DNA of 64,000 nucleotides from Liquorilactobacillus mali. GTDB taxonomy: Bacteria; Bacillota; Bacilli; Lactobacillales; Lactobacillaceae. Both the position numbers and the translations under genes were made by a program. Shown here piece after piece: positions 35,787 through 44,333 of this stretch; within the stretch, counting starts at the first letter, position 1, and every line of letters begins with the position of its first letter. Location of the stretch: the NCBI RefSeq assembly GCF_001437155.1, contig NZ_JQAR01000011.1, forward strand, positions 1-64,000. The letters run 5' to 3'. The notes under the pieces were generated by a model. That model was not told the DNA's origin and ran no database searches. It saw only the letters and a list, made by a program, of their open reading frames with translations.

Positions 35787-36410
35787 TTAATTTATTTTTG
35801 CAGCTCCGTATTTAAGCCAAGAAAGCATTGTAAGGCATCTCTCTTGGATCGCAGTGACAGAAAGTGGTTTTTCACCTTTTTGTTGATAGTGAAAGTAATT
35901 TCTAATAGAACTAAAGAAGATATTCAACATCAGATTGACCAAATCGCGAAATTCTTCAAATGATTCAATTTTTAAAAGCGATAAATCAGTTTGTTCATAT
36001 AGTTTCTGAACCAATTGATGCATATTCCCATGTCCCAATGACCTCTGGAGACGGAAATCGTGTGCTTCAATCATTGTTTGATAAAATTCAGAATAACTTC
36101 CTTCTATCACATCCATAATACTTACTGTGAAAAACTGTTTGGATGCTTCGAATAAATCACCAGCGTTCTTCTGCAAAATAGATAGGTAAAGTTCATTTCG
36201 TTCTTTTTGAATTCGTCCAACAAAATAGAGATAACAATCTAATTTATTATCGAAATATTGGTAGAAGCTACCTCTAGGAATGCCAGCAGCTTCGACAATT
36301 TCACTGATTGCTGAATCATCGAAACTTTTTCTCGAAAATTCATGACTGATTGCAGCGAAGAGTCTCGCTTTTTTGGGGAGAGCAAGATTGAAAAAAGTAT
36401 CTTTGGGCAT
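35787..36410 (-). CDS. TetR/AcrR-family regulator of the ABC exporter
   Basis: The 207-residue repressor has an N-terminal helix-turn-helix (FDDSAISEIVEAAGIPRGSFYQYFDNK) and a helical ligand-binding domain. It heads the operon with the two exporter genes, so it probably represses its own transcription and is released by an exported compound. ATG 36410 follows AAGGAGG. The operator-like palindromes lie between promoter and RBS. Confidence 0.9.
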   Translation of the reverse strand: MPKDTFFNLALPKKARLFAAISHEFSRKSFDDSAISEIVEAAGIPRGSFYQYFDNKLDCYLYFVGRIQKERNELYLSILQKNAGDLFEASKQFFTVSIMDVIEGSYSEFYQTMIEAHDFRLQRSLGHGNMHQLVQKLYEQTDLSLLKIESFEEFRDLVNLMLNIFFSSIRNYFHYQQKGEKPLSVTAIQERCLTMLSWLKYGAAKIN

Positions 36411-36436
36411 TATAACTTCCTCCTTTTTATGACGAC

Positions 36437-36457
36437 TTGTCATGTGACAATGTGTCA
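36437..36457. promoter_or_regulatory. Operator-like palindromes of the TetR regulator
   Basis: Two overlapping dyads, TTGTCA-TG-TGACAA (36437-36450) and TGACA-ATG-TGTCA (36445-36457), abut the -10 box of the regulator's promoter. This is where TetR-type autorepression would act. Confidence 0.6.
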
Positions 36458-36485
36458 TTATAGTTTATTAAAAAAGAAAAAACAA
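36457..36485 (-). promoter_or_regulatory. Promoter of the TetR-ABC exporter operon
   Basis: On the minus strand TTGTTT (36485-36480) and TATAAT (36462-36457) are separated by exactly 17 bp. The operator dyads start at the -10 box. Confidence 0.65.
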
Positions 36486-36615
36486 GAGCAATTCAAAAAT
36501 AATAAGAAAGATTAAAGATAGGCAGATAATTTATATTATTTTTAAAAAATCTAATGTAATAAATATTGTGCACTAATAAACTTTCTCATCTATATAAATT
36601 TTTTTTGATTAGTTA

Positions 36616-36643
36616 TTGAATATTTCCGTGAGTGTGCTAGAAT
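36616..36643 (+). promoter_or_regulatory. Promoter of the haem uptake operon
   Basis: TTGAAT (36616-36621), a 16-bp spacer and TAGAAT (36638-36643) preceded by TGC form an extended -10 promoter. The Fur-like box lies 15 bp downstream. Confidence 0.55.
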
Positions 36644-36656
36644 TAGTTCAACTTAA

Positions 36657-36673
36657 TTGATATTGATTCTCAA
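36657..36673. promoter_or_regulatory. Fur box
   Basis: TTGATATTGATTCTCAA contains TGATATT-G-ATTCTCA, matching the Bacillus-type 7-1-7 Fur consensus TGATAAT-N-ATTATCA at 12 of 14 positions. It lies just after the predicted transcription start of the NEAT operon, so iron-loaded Fur would repress haem uptake. Confidence 0.7.
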
Positions 36674-36696
36674 TTAAAGAATAGGGGGAATACTTA

Positions 36697-38082
36697 ATGA
36701 AAAAGAAGTTTGTTTTTGTGTTAATGATTGCGTTTGCATTTTTTACACTGGCCTTTAAAACCGCGAATGCGAATGCAGATAGCGTAAAAGTCTTGCCATC
36801 AGGTACATATACATTGAATGTTGGATATTATAAAGACGAGGCTACAACCACTGCTTCATCAATGGATAATATGTGGGGTACATCTGTACAACTTGTTGTT
36901 GATTCAAGCAATGAGGCAAAATTAATTTTTTCTCAAGTATCGGGCATGTCAATAATGACTGGTGCTAATTTCGATGGGCACTCGCTAGTTGAAAAAAGTG
37001 AAGGAAATACCGGTACGTGGACTGCTAGCTTAACGTCTCAAGAGGCTTTAGATTTAGTTAATGGTGATGTGTATTTAGCAGATGTAAGTTATAGTTCTGG
37101 TGGATATAATGGAAATCCTAGTTTTTATGTAAAAATTAATAGTGGTGTACCTGATGCAGTTATTAAGACAATTTCTGATGCAGATTCATCAAGTTCCAGT
37201 TCAGCAAGTTCATCATCGAGTTCGGCAAGTTCAAGTGGCGCATCAAGCTCTAATGCAACTTCAACGAGTTCCAGTTCAGCAAGTTCAAGTAGCGCACCAA
37301 GTTCTAATGCAACTTCAACAAGTTCAAGTAGCAGTGCAGCAAGTTCAAGCAGTGTATCAAGCTCTAATGCAAGTTCAATAAGTTCAAGTGCCGCTTCAAC
37401 AAATTCTGTTGAAACAGCAACAGTTGAATATCATCAGGTTGATGGTAACGGTAATGATCTAAATGTTTTGTCCATGATTCAAGAGGATGGTATCTGGGAT
37501 ACAACAATTAAGATCCAAAAGAATGCTGATGGAACAGCAACTGTTACAATTACACAAGGTAAAATGATGGATTACATGACAACGGTTAAATTTGATGGTG
37601 TAGAAATGACCAAAAACGTCGCTTCAGCAGATGCAACAAGTGGAACATGGACTGCTGTTTTGAGCAAAGAAAAAGCTGCTGATTTAACAGCAGGTAACAA
37701 AATTTTGCTTGATATGACATATACAGTTCCTAATATGTTTACTCATAATGTTCAAGCATTGGCAGTCATTAAAAGTATCACTGGAGGAACAAGTGTGGAA
37801 ACTGATAATGATGGTAAAGCTGCAACAACTGGGGGAAATGGAGATATTGAAGATGTAGTTGCACCAGCTAAGGCAGTTTCTACAGATCCAAGTGATAGTT
37901 CATCAAGTACAGATGGTTCTGTAAATTTAAGTGCTGATAGTTCTGTGAAATCAAGTGGAACAACTCTTCCACAAACAGGTGAGTCTAATTATTCCTATGC
38001 TTCAATCTTAGGTGTCTTGGCACTTATTACTGCGGTTGGATTAGGAGGAACACTTTTAAGTATTAGGAGATTTAGTAAATGA
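36697..38082 (+). CDS. LPxTG-anchored surface protein with two NEAT-like domains
   Basis: The 461-residue protein has a signal peptide (about 1-28), a first NEAT-like domain (about 30-165), a Ser-rich linker (about 167-240), a second NEAT-like domain (about 243-370) and a second flexible stretch. It ends in the sorting signal LPQTG near residue 430, a hydrophobic helix and a basic tail. NEAT domains bind haem or haemoproteins in Isd systems. Neither domain shows the Y-x-x-x-Y haem-ligand motif, so this protein may capture haemoprotein or act as a spacer for the next one. It is first in a Fur-box operon with a haem-type ABC transporter. Confidence 0.8.
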   Translation: MKKKFVFVLMIAFAFFTLAFKTANANADSVKVLPSGTYTLNVGYYKDEATTTASSMDNMWGTSVQLVVDSSNEAKLIFSQVSGMSIMTGANFDGHSLVEKSEGNTGTWTASLTSQEALDLVNGDVYLADVSYSSGGYNGNPSFYVKINSGVPDAVIKTISDADSSSSSSASSSSSSASSSGASSSNATSTSSSSASSSSAPSSNATSTSSSSSAASSSSVSSSNASSISSSAASTNSVETATVEYHQVDGNGNDLNVLSMIQEDGIWDTTIKIQKNADGTATVTITQGKMMDYMTTVKFDGVEMTKNVASADATSGTWTAVLSKEKAADLTAGNKILLDMTYTVPNMFTHNVQALAVIKSITGGTSVETDNDGKAATTGGNGDIEDVVAPAKAVSTDPSDSSSSTDGSVNLSADSSVKSSGTTLPQTGESNYSYASILGVLALITAVGLGGTLLSIRRFSK

Positions 38083-38942
38083 GAATTAAATATTTATTAT
38101 TAGTTGCAGGGACTTTCTTATTGGTTTTCTTTATGAAAACGATAGAAGTTTCTGCTTCTTCGTATCAAGTTAACTATACAATTGAAAAATATGGGACATC
38201 GCAGACATCTATTGCGGATGCGTATTTTGTGAAGCCAGCAACTGTTTCTGTTGGGCAAGGACAATATAATGTTAGTATTACGATCAAAACAAGCCATGAT
38301 CTAGGTTCATTTCCTGTACAAATTTTGAATATTAATGGTCAGGGACCACAGGTCAGCAAAAGCACCTCTGGAAACGAAGATTATTACACTTTTTCCTTTA
38401 CTACAAAGTCTGTAAAGCAGTCGATGTCAGGTAATATGAAAGTTGATATTGATAGCATGGATTACCATCACACGTATGGTTTTACCTTGCTAATGAATGG
38501 TGGCAGTGTTCCTGAACTTACTAGTAGTTCATCTTCGGTCAGCCAGCAAAGTACTGCACAAAGTACTGCACAAACTATTGCAGCAAGTTCGAAGCAAAAC
38601 AACAGTTCAATATCCAGCAGCAGTGCAGCTAATAAAACTGCATCTTCAAACAGCACTAGTTCAACTGCCGCAACGACTTCTTCTAGTTCTGTCTCAATAG
38701 AATCTTCTGCCACTTCAAACATATCCAGTCAGAGTACAAGTAAGACAGCTAGTAAAAAGGAAAATAGCAGTAAAAAAACTAAGGATAAAGAAGATAAAAC
38801 AAAAAAGAATAAGAACAAGAAAAAAGAAAACAAGAATAAAAGCAAAAATAGTAATAAGAGTGTGCTCGGATTTTCAATAACGGCAATTTTAATTGGTGGC
38901 TGTGTTGGAGCGTGGGGGTTGATTCGCCATTATAAGATCTAA
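38079..38942 (+). CDS. Membrane-anchored NEAT-domain haem-binding protein
   Basis: The 287-residue protein has a signal peptide (about 1-27), one NEAT domain (about 28-150), a Ser/Thr-rich stretch, a strongly Lys-rich stretch (about 225-265) and a C-terminal membrane helix. There is no LPxTG, so it is held by the membrane. The NEAT domain ends with MDYHHTYGFTL, containing the Y-x-x-x-Y pattern that ligates haem iron in IsdA/IsdC-type domains. Its start overlaps the previous stop (ATGA). It could relay haem from the wall protein to the ABC importer. Confidence 0.8.
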   Translation: MRIKYLLLVAGTFLLVFFMKTIEVSASSYQVNYTIEKYGTSQTSIADAYFVKPATVSVGQGQYNVSITIKTSHDLGSFPVQILNINGQGPQVSKSTSGNEDYYTFSFTTKSVKQSMSGNMKVDIDSMDYHHTYGFTLLMNGGSVPELTSSSSSVSQQSTAQSTAQTIAASSKQNNSSISSSSAANKTASSNSTSSTAATTSSSSVSIESSATSNISSQSTSKTASKKENSSKKTKDKEDKTKKNKNKKKENKNKSKNSNKSVLGFSITAILIGGCVGAWGLIRHYKI

Positions 38943-38985
38943 AAAAGTAATAAAAATAATTTCAGGTATTATTATTTTAGTTGCA

Positions 38986-39810
38986 GTGCTTGGATTGGTG
39001 TATTTGAGTCAGCAAAAGCTGGATAGTCAATCATCAGAAAAACAGCCTAGAATAGTTACGACAACGGTAGCCATTACGGATGTTTTCGCCAACTTAAATA
39101 TGAAATTGGTCGGTGTTCCGAGTGATAGTAGTCTTCAAAAAGTACCTAGTAAATACCATAATGTTACGCGTGTGGGCAATCATGTGAGTATTAATTGGGA
39201 TAATCTGTTGACGGCTAAACCCGATATAGTCTATGTAGACTCTGAACTGACGGATGAGTATCAAAGTAAGTTAAAAGAACAAAAGGTACGTATGAAGTCC
39301 TTGAATTTTCAAAATTACGAGAGTTTAGTAAAGAGCATTAAGTACTTGGGTAGAAAGTATGATAGACAAAAAGATGCACAAAAGTTACTTTCACGAATAA
39401 AGATAAGGAATGTCAGCAGAGTTAAGAAACCCAAGGTATTGATATTAATGGGAATGCCGGGCGGAAGTTTTTTGGCAATGAACTCAAAAACGTATCTAGG
39501 TGATTTAGTTAAAAGAGCTGGTGGTGAGGTAGTTGGTGCAAGTCCGACTTCGCTTTATACCACAGCAAGCAGTGAAACAATTGCAGAGGCTAATCCGGAT
39601 ATTGTTATTCGGTTAGCGCATGCAATGCCTAAACAGGTAAAAGCGGCCTTTGTAACAACTTTCAAACAGAGCCCTTATAATAATTTGAAAGCAGTCAAGG
39701 AGAAACATGTCTACGATGTAGAAGCACCAAAGTTTTCACCAACAGCTAACTTGAAAGTTAGACAAGCATACAATCAGGTAAAGAGGTGGCTTGATCAAGT
39801 TGACAAATAA
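38986..39810 (+). CDS. Haem/iron ABC transporter substrate-binding protein (IsdE-like)
   Basis: The C-terminal 250 residues are a periplasmic-binding fold of the FecB/IsdE type. Segments include VTTTVAITDVFANLNMKLVGVP, LLTAKPDIVYVDSE and SETIAEANPDIVIRLAHAMPK. It would deliver haem to the FecCD-type permease encoded next. The first canonical start is GTG 38986, but the open frame runs back to 38923 and encodes RSKKVIKII followed by a hydrophobic helix, an obvious membrane anchor with no ATG, GTG or TTG. An ATT at 38929, preceded by GGGGG, may be the true start. No lipobox Cys is present, so it is anchored by the helix. Confidence 0.82.
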   Translation: MLGLVYLSQQKLDSQSSEKQPRIVTTTVAITDVFANLNMKLVGVPSDSSLQKVPSKYHNVTRVGNHVSINWDNLLTAKPDIVYVDSELTDEYQSKLKEQKVRMKSLNFQNYESLVKSIKYLGRKYDRQKDAQKLLSRIKIRNVSRVKKPKVLILMGMPGGSFLAMNSKTYLGDLVKRAGGEVVGASPTSLYTTASSETIAEANPDIVIRLAHAMPKQVKAAFVTTFKQSPYNNLKAVKEKHVYDVEAPKFSPTANLKVRQAYNQVKRWLDQVDK

Positions 39811-40717
39811 GCAAAAAAAAAGTTTTGGGTTAATGCTTTTAGGATGTATTTTTCTAGTTTTTTTTCAGTTAATATTCAGAATAGGAAACCAGAGCAATTG
39901 GCAACTAATTATTATTCAATTAAGACTGCCAAGGTTAATATTTGAACTTGGAACAGGGTTTGCTATAGGATTAAGCGCATTGTTGCTGGCAGCAACATTG
40001 AGACAGCCATATCTTGATGGTTCCATGATAGGGATTGCAAGCGGTTCGGAATTAATGATTGCACTAATAACGGTTTTAGTACCAAATTCATTGATTTATC
40101 GTGTCTTAGTTGGGACAGTTGCGGGAATATTGTGTTTGTTATTACTGCGCGGCAGTATCTTCAAATATCATAATCATGTTTTGTTCTTAGTTATAGGTGG
40201 ATTTTGCCTTGCAATGTTTTTCAATGCCCTCACAACTATCTTGACTGAAAGTAGTGGTTGGACTGGTAAAAGCCTAGCAAATGTCACATGGCTTGATGTT
40301 GGCTGGTTGGTCCTGATTGTTTCAGTAGCAATTGCTTCTTGGAGAAAAAATAGCAGATATTTACAATACTTTGCTTTGCCTGAGCTGCAGACCAAACAAC
40401 TTGGGATCGATGAAGCTAAAATTGCCTTGAATTTACAGTTAATTGCAGCAGGGTTATTAGGTGCAGTAACTGCTGTTTTAGGAACTGTTTTCTTTGCAGG
40501 AGTGGTAATTAATCAGTTGATTCGTGAATACACTCATCTTGGAATAATCGCAAGAATACCATTTGTTATTATTTTTAGCATTTTGGATGTTCTTTTGGCA
40601 GATACGGTCGCACATTTTATTTTATATCCGACGGAATTACCTACGAATGCAGTTTTACTAGTATTACTAGCACCTGCATTCTTATTGCTACTAATGAGGT
40701 GGTCGCGTGCAGTTTGA
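39800..40717 (+). CDS. FecCD-family haem/iron ABC permease (IsdF-like)
   Basis: An approximately 305-residue polytopic permease of the FecCD/BtuC family. Recognisable segments are LRLPRLIFELGTGFAIGLSALLLAATLRQPYLDGSMIGIASG at the N-terminus and LGTVFFAGVVINQLIREYTH near the coupling region. It should form the channel for the binding protein and ATPase on either side. The start is a TTG, 39800 by RBS spacing from AGAGGTGG (39791 is an alternative), and it overlaps the upstream stop by 11 bases. Confidence 0.88.
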   Translation: MTNKQKKSFGLMLLGCIFLVFFQLIFRIGNQSNWQLIIIQLRLPRLIFELGTGFAIGLSALLLAATLRQPYLDGSMIGIASGSELMIALITVLVPNSLIYRVLVGTVAGILCLLLLRGSIFKYHNHVLFLVIGGFCLAMFFNALTTILTESSGWTGKSLANVTWLDVGWLVLIVSVAIASWRKNSRYLQYFALPELQTKQLGIDEAKIALNLQLIAAGLLGAVTAVLGTVFFAGVVINQLIREYTHLGIIARIPFVIIFSILDVLLADTVAHFILYPTELPTNAVLLVLLAPAFLLLLMRWSRAV

Positions 40718-41369
40718 AGAGTTAACAATGGAATACAACAATAAACCGGTTTTTCAAGAAATCAGCGGAACCTTACAAAGTCAACAGATAACAGTTCTTT
40801 TAGGTCCGAATGGCAGCGGGAAGACAACCTTGATGATGGCGATGGCCCAACTTAAGAATCCTAGCAAGGGAAAAATAATAAAAAATGAAGAAACGGTTTT
40901 TTACTTGTCGCAGAAGAATCAAGTTTTTGATTATGTTACAGTAGGACAATTACTTGAAATTGCTCAATTGCATGGTAGGAGAAAGGACATTATTAATGTA
41001 GAAAAAACAATAAAAAATTTAGGATTGTTGGAATTACTGACTAGTGATATTAATACTTTGTCAGGAGGCCAGCAGCAAAGAACATGGTTAGCATACGCTT
41101 TTTTGCAGGCAACAGACATTTTATTACTTGATGAACCTTTGACATATTTAGATGTGAAATATCAGCAAGTCTTGTATAACATGATAATGGAAGGAAAAGA
41201 AAAGGGACAGACTTTTCTTGTTAGTTTACATGACATTGAGTTCACACGTAGATGTAGTGATAATATTTGGTTTTTGACAGCCAATCAGCTAGTTTCAGGA
41301 ACAAAAGAGCAGCTTTTGACACAGGCGTCGATTTATCAGTATTTGGGAGTTAAAAACTATTTTATATAG
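40707..41369 (+). CDS. Haem/iron ABC transporter ATPase
   Basis: The 220-residue ATPase has Walker A LGPNGSGKTTL, Q-loop FYLSQK, signature LSGGQQQR, Walker B ILLLDEP and the H-loop SLHD. It resembles FecE/IsdL-type subunits and overlaps the permease gene by 11 bp. GTG 40707 follows GAGGTGG. It is the last gene of the haem uptake operon, with a terminator about 55 bp downstream. Confidence 0.9.
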   Translation: MQFEELTMEYNNKPVFQEISGTLQSQQITVLLGPNGSGKTTLMMAMAQLKNPSKGKIIKNEETVFYLSQKNQVFDYVTVGQLLEIAQLHGRRKDIINVEKTIKNLGLLELLTSDINTLSGGQQQRTWLAYAFLQATDILLLDEPLTYLDVKYQQVLYNMIMEGKEKGQTFLVSLHDIEFTRRCSDNIWFLTANQLVSGTKEQLLTQASIYQYLGVKNYFI

Positions 41370-41425
41370 TAAATACTGTGAATTTGATAGTGAACAAAAT
41401 TCAAAAAAGATAATAAATAGTGAAG

Positions 41426-41469
41426 TAGAGTGAATTGAAATTTAATTTTCGATGCACTTTATTTTTTTT
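41426..41469 (+). terminator. Terminator of the haem uptake operon
   Basis: TAGAGTG-A-ATTGAAA pairs with TTTTCGAT-G-CACTTTA and is followed by eight T residues. Confidence 0.75.
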
Positions 41470-41533
41470 ATGAAAAAAATAAATATAATAATAAAAGTAA
41501 GAATAATAGGTGAAGCAATTTGTTTTACAAAAA

Positions 41534-41547
41534 AGTTAGCGCTTACA
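41534..41547. promoter_or_regulatory. CcpA cre site upstream of acnA
   Basis: AGTTAGCGCTTACA (reverse TGTAAGCGCTAACT) matches TGWAANCGNTNWCA at 13 of 14 positions. It sits in the spacer of a possible promoter (TTTACA 41524-41529, TAATTA 41548-41553) and about 80 bp upstream of a second one. CcpA represses citrate-cycle genes in relatives such as B. subtilis. Confidence 0.65.
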
Positions 41548-41624
41548 TAATTATTTAGAAAAAATGCAAAGCAATAAAGTTTATAAATAATAAAGAAAAA
41601 GGATGAATTAACATAGGATGTAAG

Positions 41625-41652
41625 TTGCCCATTATTAAAATTATGTTAAAAT
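41625..41652 (+). promoter_or_regulatory. Promoter near acnA
   Basis: TTGCCC (41625-41630), a 16-bp spacer and TAAAAT (41647-41652) lie about 45 bp before the acnA start. Quality is moderate. The rest of 41370-41696 holds the terminator and cre site listed separately. Confidence 0.45.
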
Positions 41653-41696
41653 AGCGGAAATTAAAAGGTATCAAGAAAAAGGATGGAGGGTTAATT

Positions 41697-44306
41697 ATGT
41701 CAGACACTTATAGCAATGATGTCGTGATCGGTGGCAAAAAGTACCAGTATTACAATATCGATAAATTTATGGTGGATCATGGTAAGAAGATTCAAGAGCT
41801 ACCATATTCAATTAGAATTTTATTAGAGTTGACGTTGCGTAAAAGTGAAACAAATGCAGAAATGCGACAATTTCTATCTAATTTTCTGGATTGGGATCAA
41901 AAACATGATCATGATATTCCATATAAACCTGAACGAGTAATATTGCAAGATTTTACAGGAGTACCTGCGTTGGTTGATTTAGCGGCAATGCGCGAGGAAT
42001 ATGAAGCTCGCGGACAAAATCCGAATGAGATAAATCCTGATGTTCCAGTTCATCTCGTGATCGATCACTCTGTTCAAGTTGATATGGCTGGGAATGAAGA
42101 TGCATTTGAATATAACATTAAACAAGAATTCAAGCGTAATCGGGAACGTTATTTATTTTTAAAGTGGGCACAGGAAAGTTTTGATAATCTATCTGTAATT
42201 CCTCCAGATACCGGAATTATTCACCAGGTTAATCTTGAATATCTTTCGTCAGTCATCAGACAATCTGATGATCCAGTACCAGTCTTATTTCCGGATACTT
42301 TGGTAGGTACAGATTCACATACTACGATGATCAATGCGCTGGGTGTGCTTGGCTGGGGAGTAGGCGGGATTGAAGCCGAAGCCAGCATGCTGGGACAAGA
42401 ATCATACTTTCCAATGCCACAAGTTGTAGGGGTACGTCTGACAGGAGAGCTGCCTGCTACTGCAACTGCAACAGATTTAGCGTTGACCTTAACCCATGTG
42501 CTAAGAGATTTTAATGTTGTTGGGAAGTTTGTTGAATTCTATGGACCAGGTTTAAAGAATTTACCACTGGCTAATTGCGCAACAATTTCAAATATGGCTC
42601 CTGAATACGGAGCTACATGTGGGTTCTTCCCAATTGATCAACAGACAATTGATTATTTGCGGCTGACAGATCGTACTAAAGGGCAAATTGAGATTGTTGA
42701 AGCATATGCACGGGAAAATTCTTTGATCTATCAAGAAAATCAAGATAGTCAAAGAAAATATTCAGAATATGTGGAACTAGATTTAAGTGAGGTTGAAAGC
42801 AGTGTTGCTGGGCCTAAGAGACCGCAGGACTTGGTCAAGTTGCCTCAACTTGCACAGCAGTTCAGAAAGTATGATGAGCTAGATGATTGCGTTGTTAGTA
42901 TTGAGGAGGAAAATTTTCAGTTGCGTCCAGGTGCATTAGGAATTGCTGCAATCACGAGTTGTACAAATACATCAAATCCGGAAATTTTGATTACAGCAGG
43001 TTTACTAGCTAAGAAGGCAGTCGAAAATGGTTTGAAGATTCCAGAGTATGTAAAGACCTCTTTTGCACCTGGTTCACGCGTAGTTACAGAATATCTTGCT
43101 GCTGCGAAATTACAAGAGTATCTTGATGATTTAGGATTCAACATAGTTGGTTATGGCTGTACGACATGTATTGGTAATTCAGGAAAGTTAAAAGATGGCG
43201 TGCAGGAAGTAATTGCGGAAACTGGGTATCCGCTGGCAGCGATTGAAAGCGGTAATCGTAATTTTGAAGGTAGAGTAAATCCGCTTATTAAGGACACATA
43301 TTTAGCTTCACCTCCATTAGTCGTTGCGTATGCATTGGCAGGTACGCTGGATATTGACCTAAGTAAAGAAGCACTTGGATACAATCAAAAGAAAGAACCG
43401 GTATATTTAACGGATCTTTGGCCTGCTGCTGAAGAAGTAAGTGAAGTAATACACAAATATTTGAAACCAAGCTTATTCTCTAAAAATTATGGAAATATTT
43501 TTAAACAAAATGCAAGCTGGAATGACCTTCCAAGCACTAAGTCAACCAATTACAATTGGGATAAAAAATCAACATATCTTGCTTCACCACCGTTATTTGA
43601 AAAGAATGAAGAAAATTTGACTGGCTTGAGAGTGTTAGCAAAATTAGGTGATTCAATTACTACTGATCACATCTCCCCGGCTGGGTTCATAGGTCAAAGA
43701 ACGCCAGCAGGAAAATATTTGTTATCACGAGGGGTAAAACCTCAGGATTTTAATTCCTATGGCTCACGACGGGGGAACCACGAAGTTATGATTAGAGGAA
43801 CACTTGCAAATATTCGTCTTCAAAATCAGCTGACTCCAGATAAACAAGGTGGTTTTACCAAGAATTGGTTAACCGGTGAAGAAACTACAATTTATGATGC
43901 TGCAATGAGTTATCGTGCAAAAAAAATAGGCTCAATAATTTTGGCTGGAAAGGACTATGGGATGGGATCATCTCGAGACTGGGCAGCAAAGGGAGTTCAA
44001 TTGTTAGGTGTCAAGGCCGTTATTGCTGAGAGTTTCGAAAGAATTCATCGTTCTAATTTGGTAATGATGGGAGTTTTGCCGCTGCAATATTTACCAAATG
44101 AAAATGCACAATCACTTAAACTAGATGGGGCAGAAAGTTTTTCAATTGAATTAGATGGGAAATACGCTCACATAACAGCCAAATCTGCAAATAAGATTAC
44201 TAGGTTTGATGTGGTTTCGCGGTTTGATGCACCTATTGATATCAAGTATTATCAGTCAAATGGAATTTTGCCATATGTATTAGAAAAAAAGATTGCTGGT
44301 AACTAA
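41697..44306 (+). CDS. acnA: Aconitate hydratase
   Basis: The 869-residue enzyme isomerises citrate to isocitrate through a [4Fe-4S] cluster. Cluster Cys residues are visible in AITSCTNTSNPE and GYGCTTCIGNSG. Other conserved parts are VGTDSHTTMINALGVLGWGVGGIEAE, GDSITTDHISPAG and MGSSRDWAAKG. Length and order match AcnA/CitB. Gaps of 27 and 17 bp to gltA and icd make a three-gene operon converting oxaloacetate and acetyl-CoA to 2-oxoglutarate, a partial oxidative citrate cycle for glutamate supply. The ATG follows GGAGGG. Confidence 0.96.
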   Translation: MSDTYSNDVVIGGKKYQYYNIDKFMVDHGKKIQELPYSIRILLELTLRKSETNAEMRQFLSNFLDWDQKHDHDIPYKPERVILQDFTGVPALVDLAAMREEYEARGQNPNEINPDVPVHLVIDHSVQVDMAGNEDAFEYNIKQEFKRNRERYLFLKWAQESFDNLSVIPPDTGIIHQVNLEYLSSVIRQSDDPVPVLFPDTLVGTDSHTTMINALGVLGWGVGGIEAEASMLGQESYFPMPQVVGVRLTGELPATATATDLALTLTHVLRDFNVVGKFVEFYGPGLKNLPLANCATISNMAPEYGATCGFFPIDQQTIDYLRLTDRTKGQIEIVEAYARENSLIYQENQDSQRKYSEYVELDLSEVESSVAGPKRPQDLVKLPQLAQQFRKYDELDDCVVSIEEENFQLRPGALGIAAITSCTNTSNPEILITAGLLAKKAVENGLKIPEYVKTSFAPGSRVVTEYLAAAKLQEYLDDLGFNIVGYGCTTCIGNSGKLKDGVQEVIAETGYPLAAIESGNRNFEGRVNPLIKDTYLASPPLVVAYALAGTLDIDLSKEALGYNQKKEPVYLTDLWPAAEEVSEVIHKYLKPSLFSKNYGNIFKQNASWNDLPSTKSTNYNWDKKSTYLASPPLFEKNEENLTGLRVLAKLGDSITTDHISPAGFIGQRTPAGKYLLSRGVKPQDFNSYGSRRGNHEVMIRGTLANIRLQNQLTPDKQGGFTKNWLTGEETTIYDAAMSYRAKKIGSIILAGKDYGMGSSRDWAAKGVQLLGVKAVIAESFERIHRSNLVMMGVLPLQYLPNENAQSLKLDGAESFSIELDGKYAHITAKSANKITRFDVVSRFDAPIDIKYYQSNGILPYVLEKKIAGN

Positions 44307-44333
44307 GTTATTATACAAAGGAGGAGAATTGGG

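Noticed and set aside
38940-38947. A6G slippery-like run suggesting programmed -1 frameshifting into the haem-binding protein
   Set aside because: The upstream stop codon occupies the first bases of the run, so ribosomes would terminate before slipping. Reinitiation or a non-standard start is simpler.
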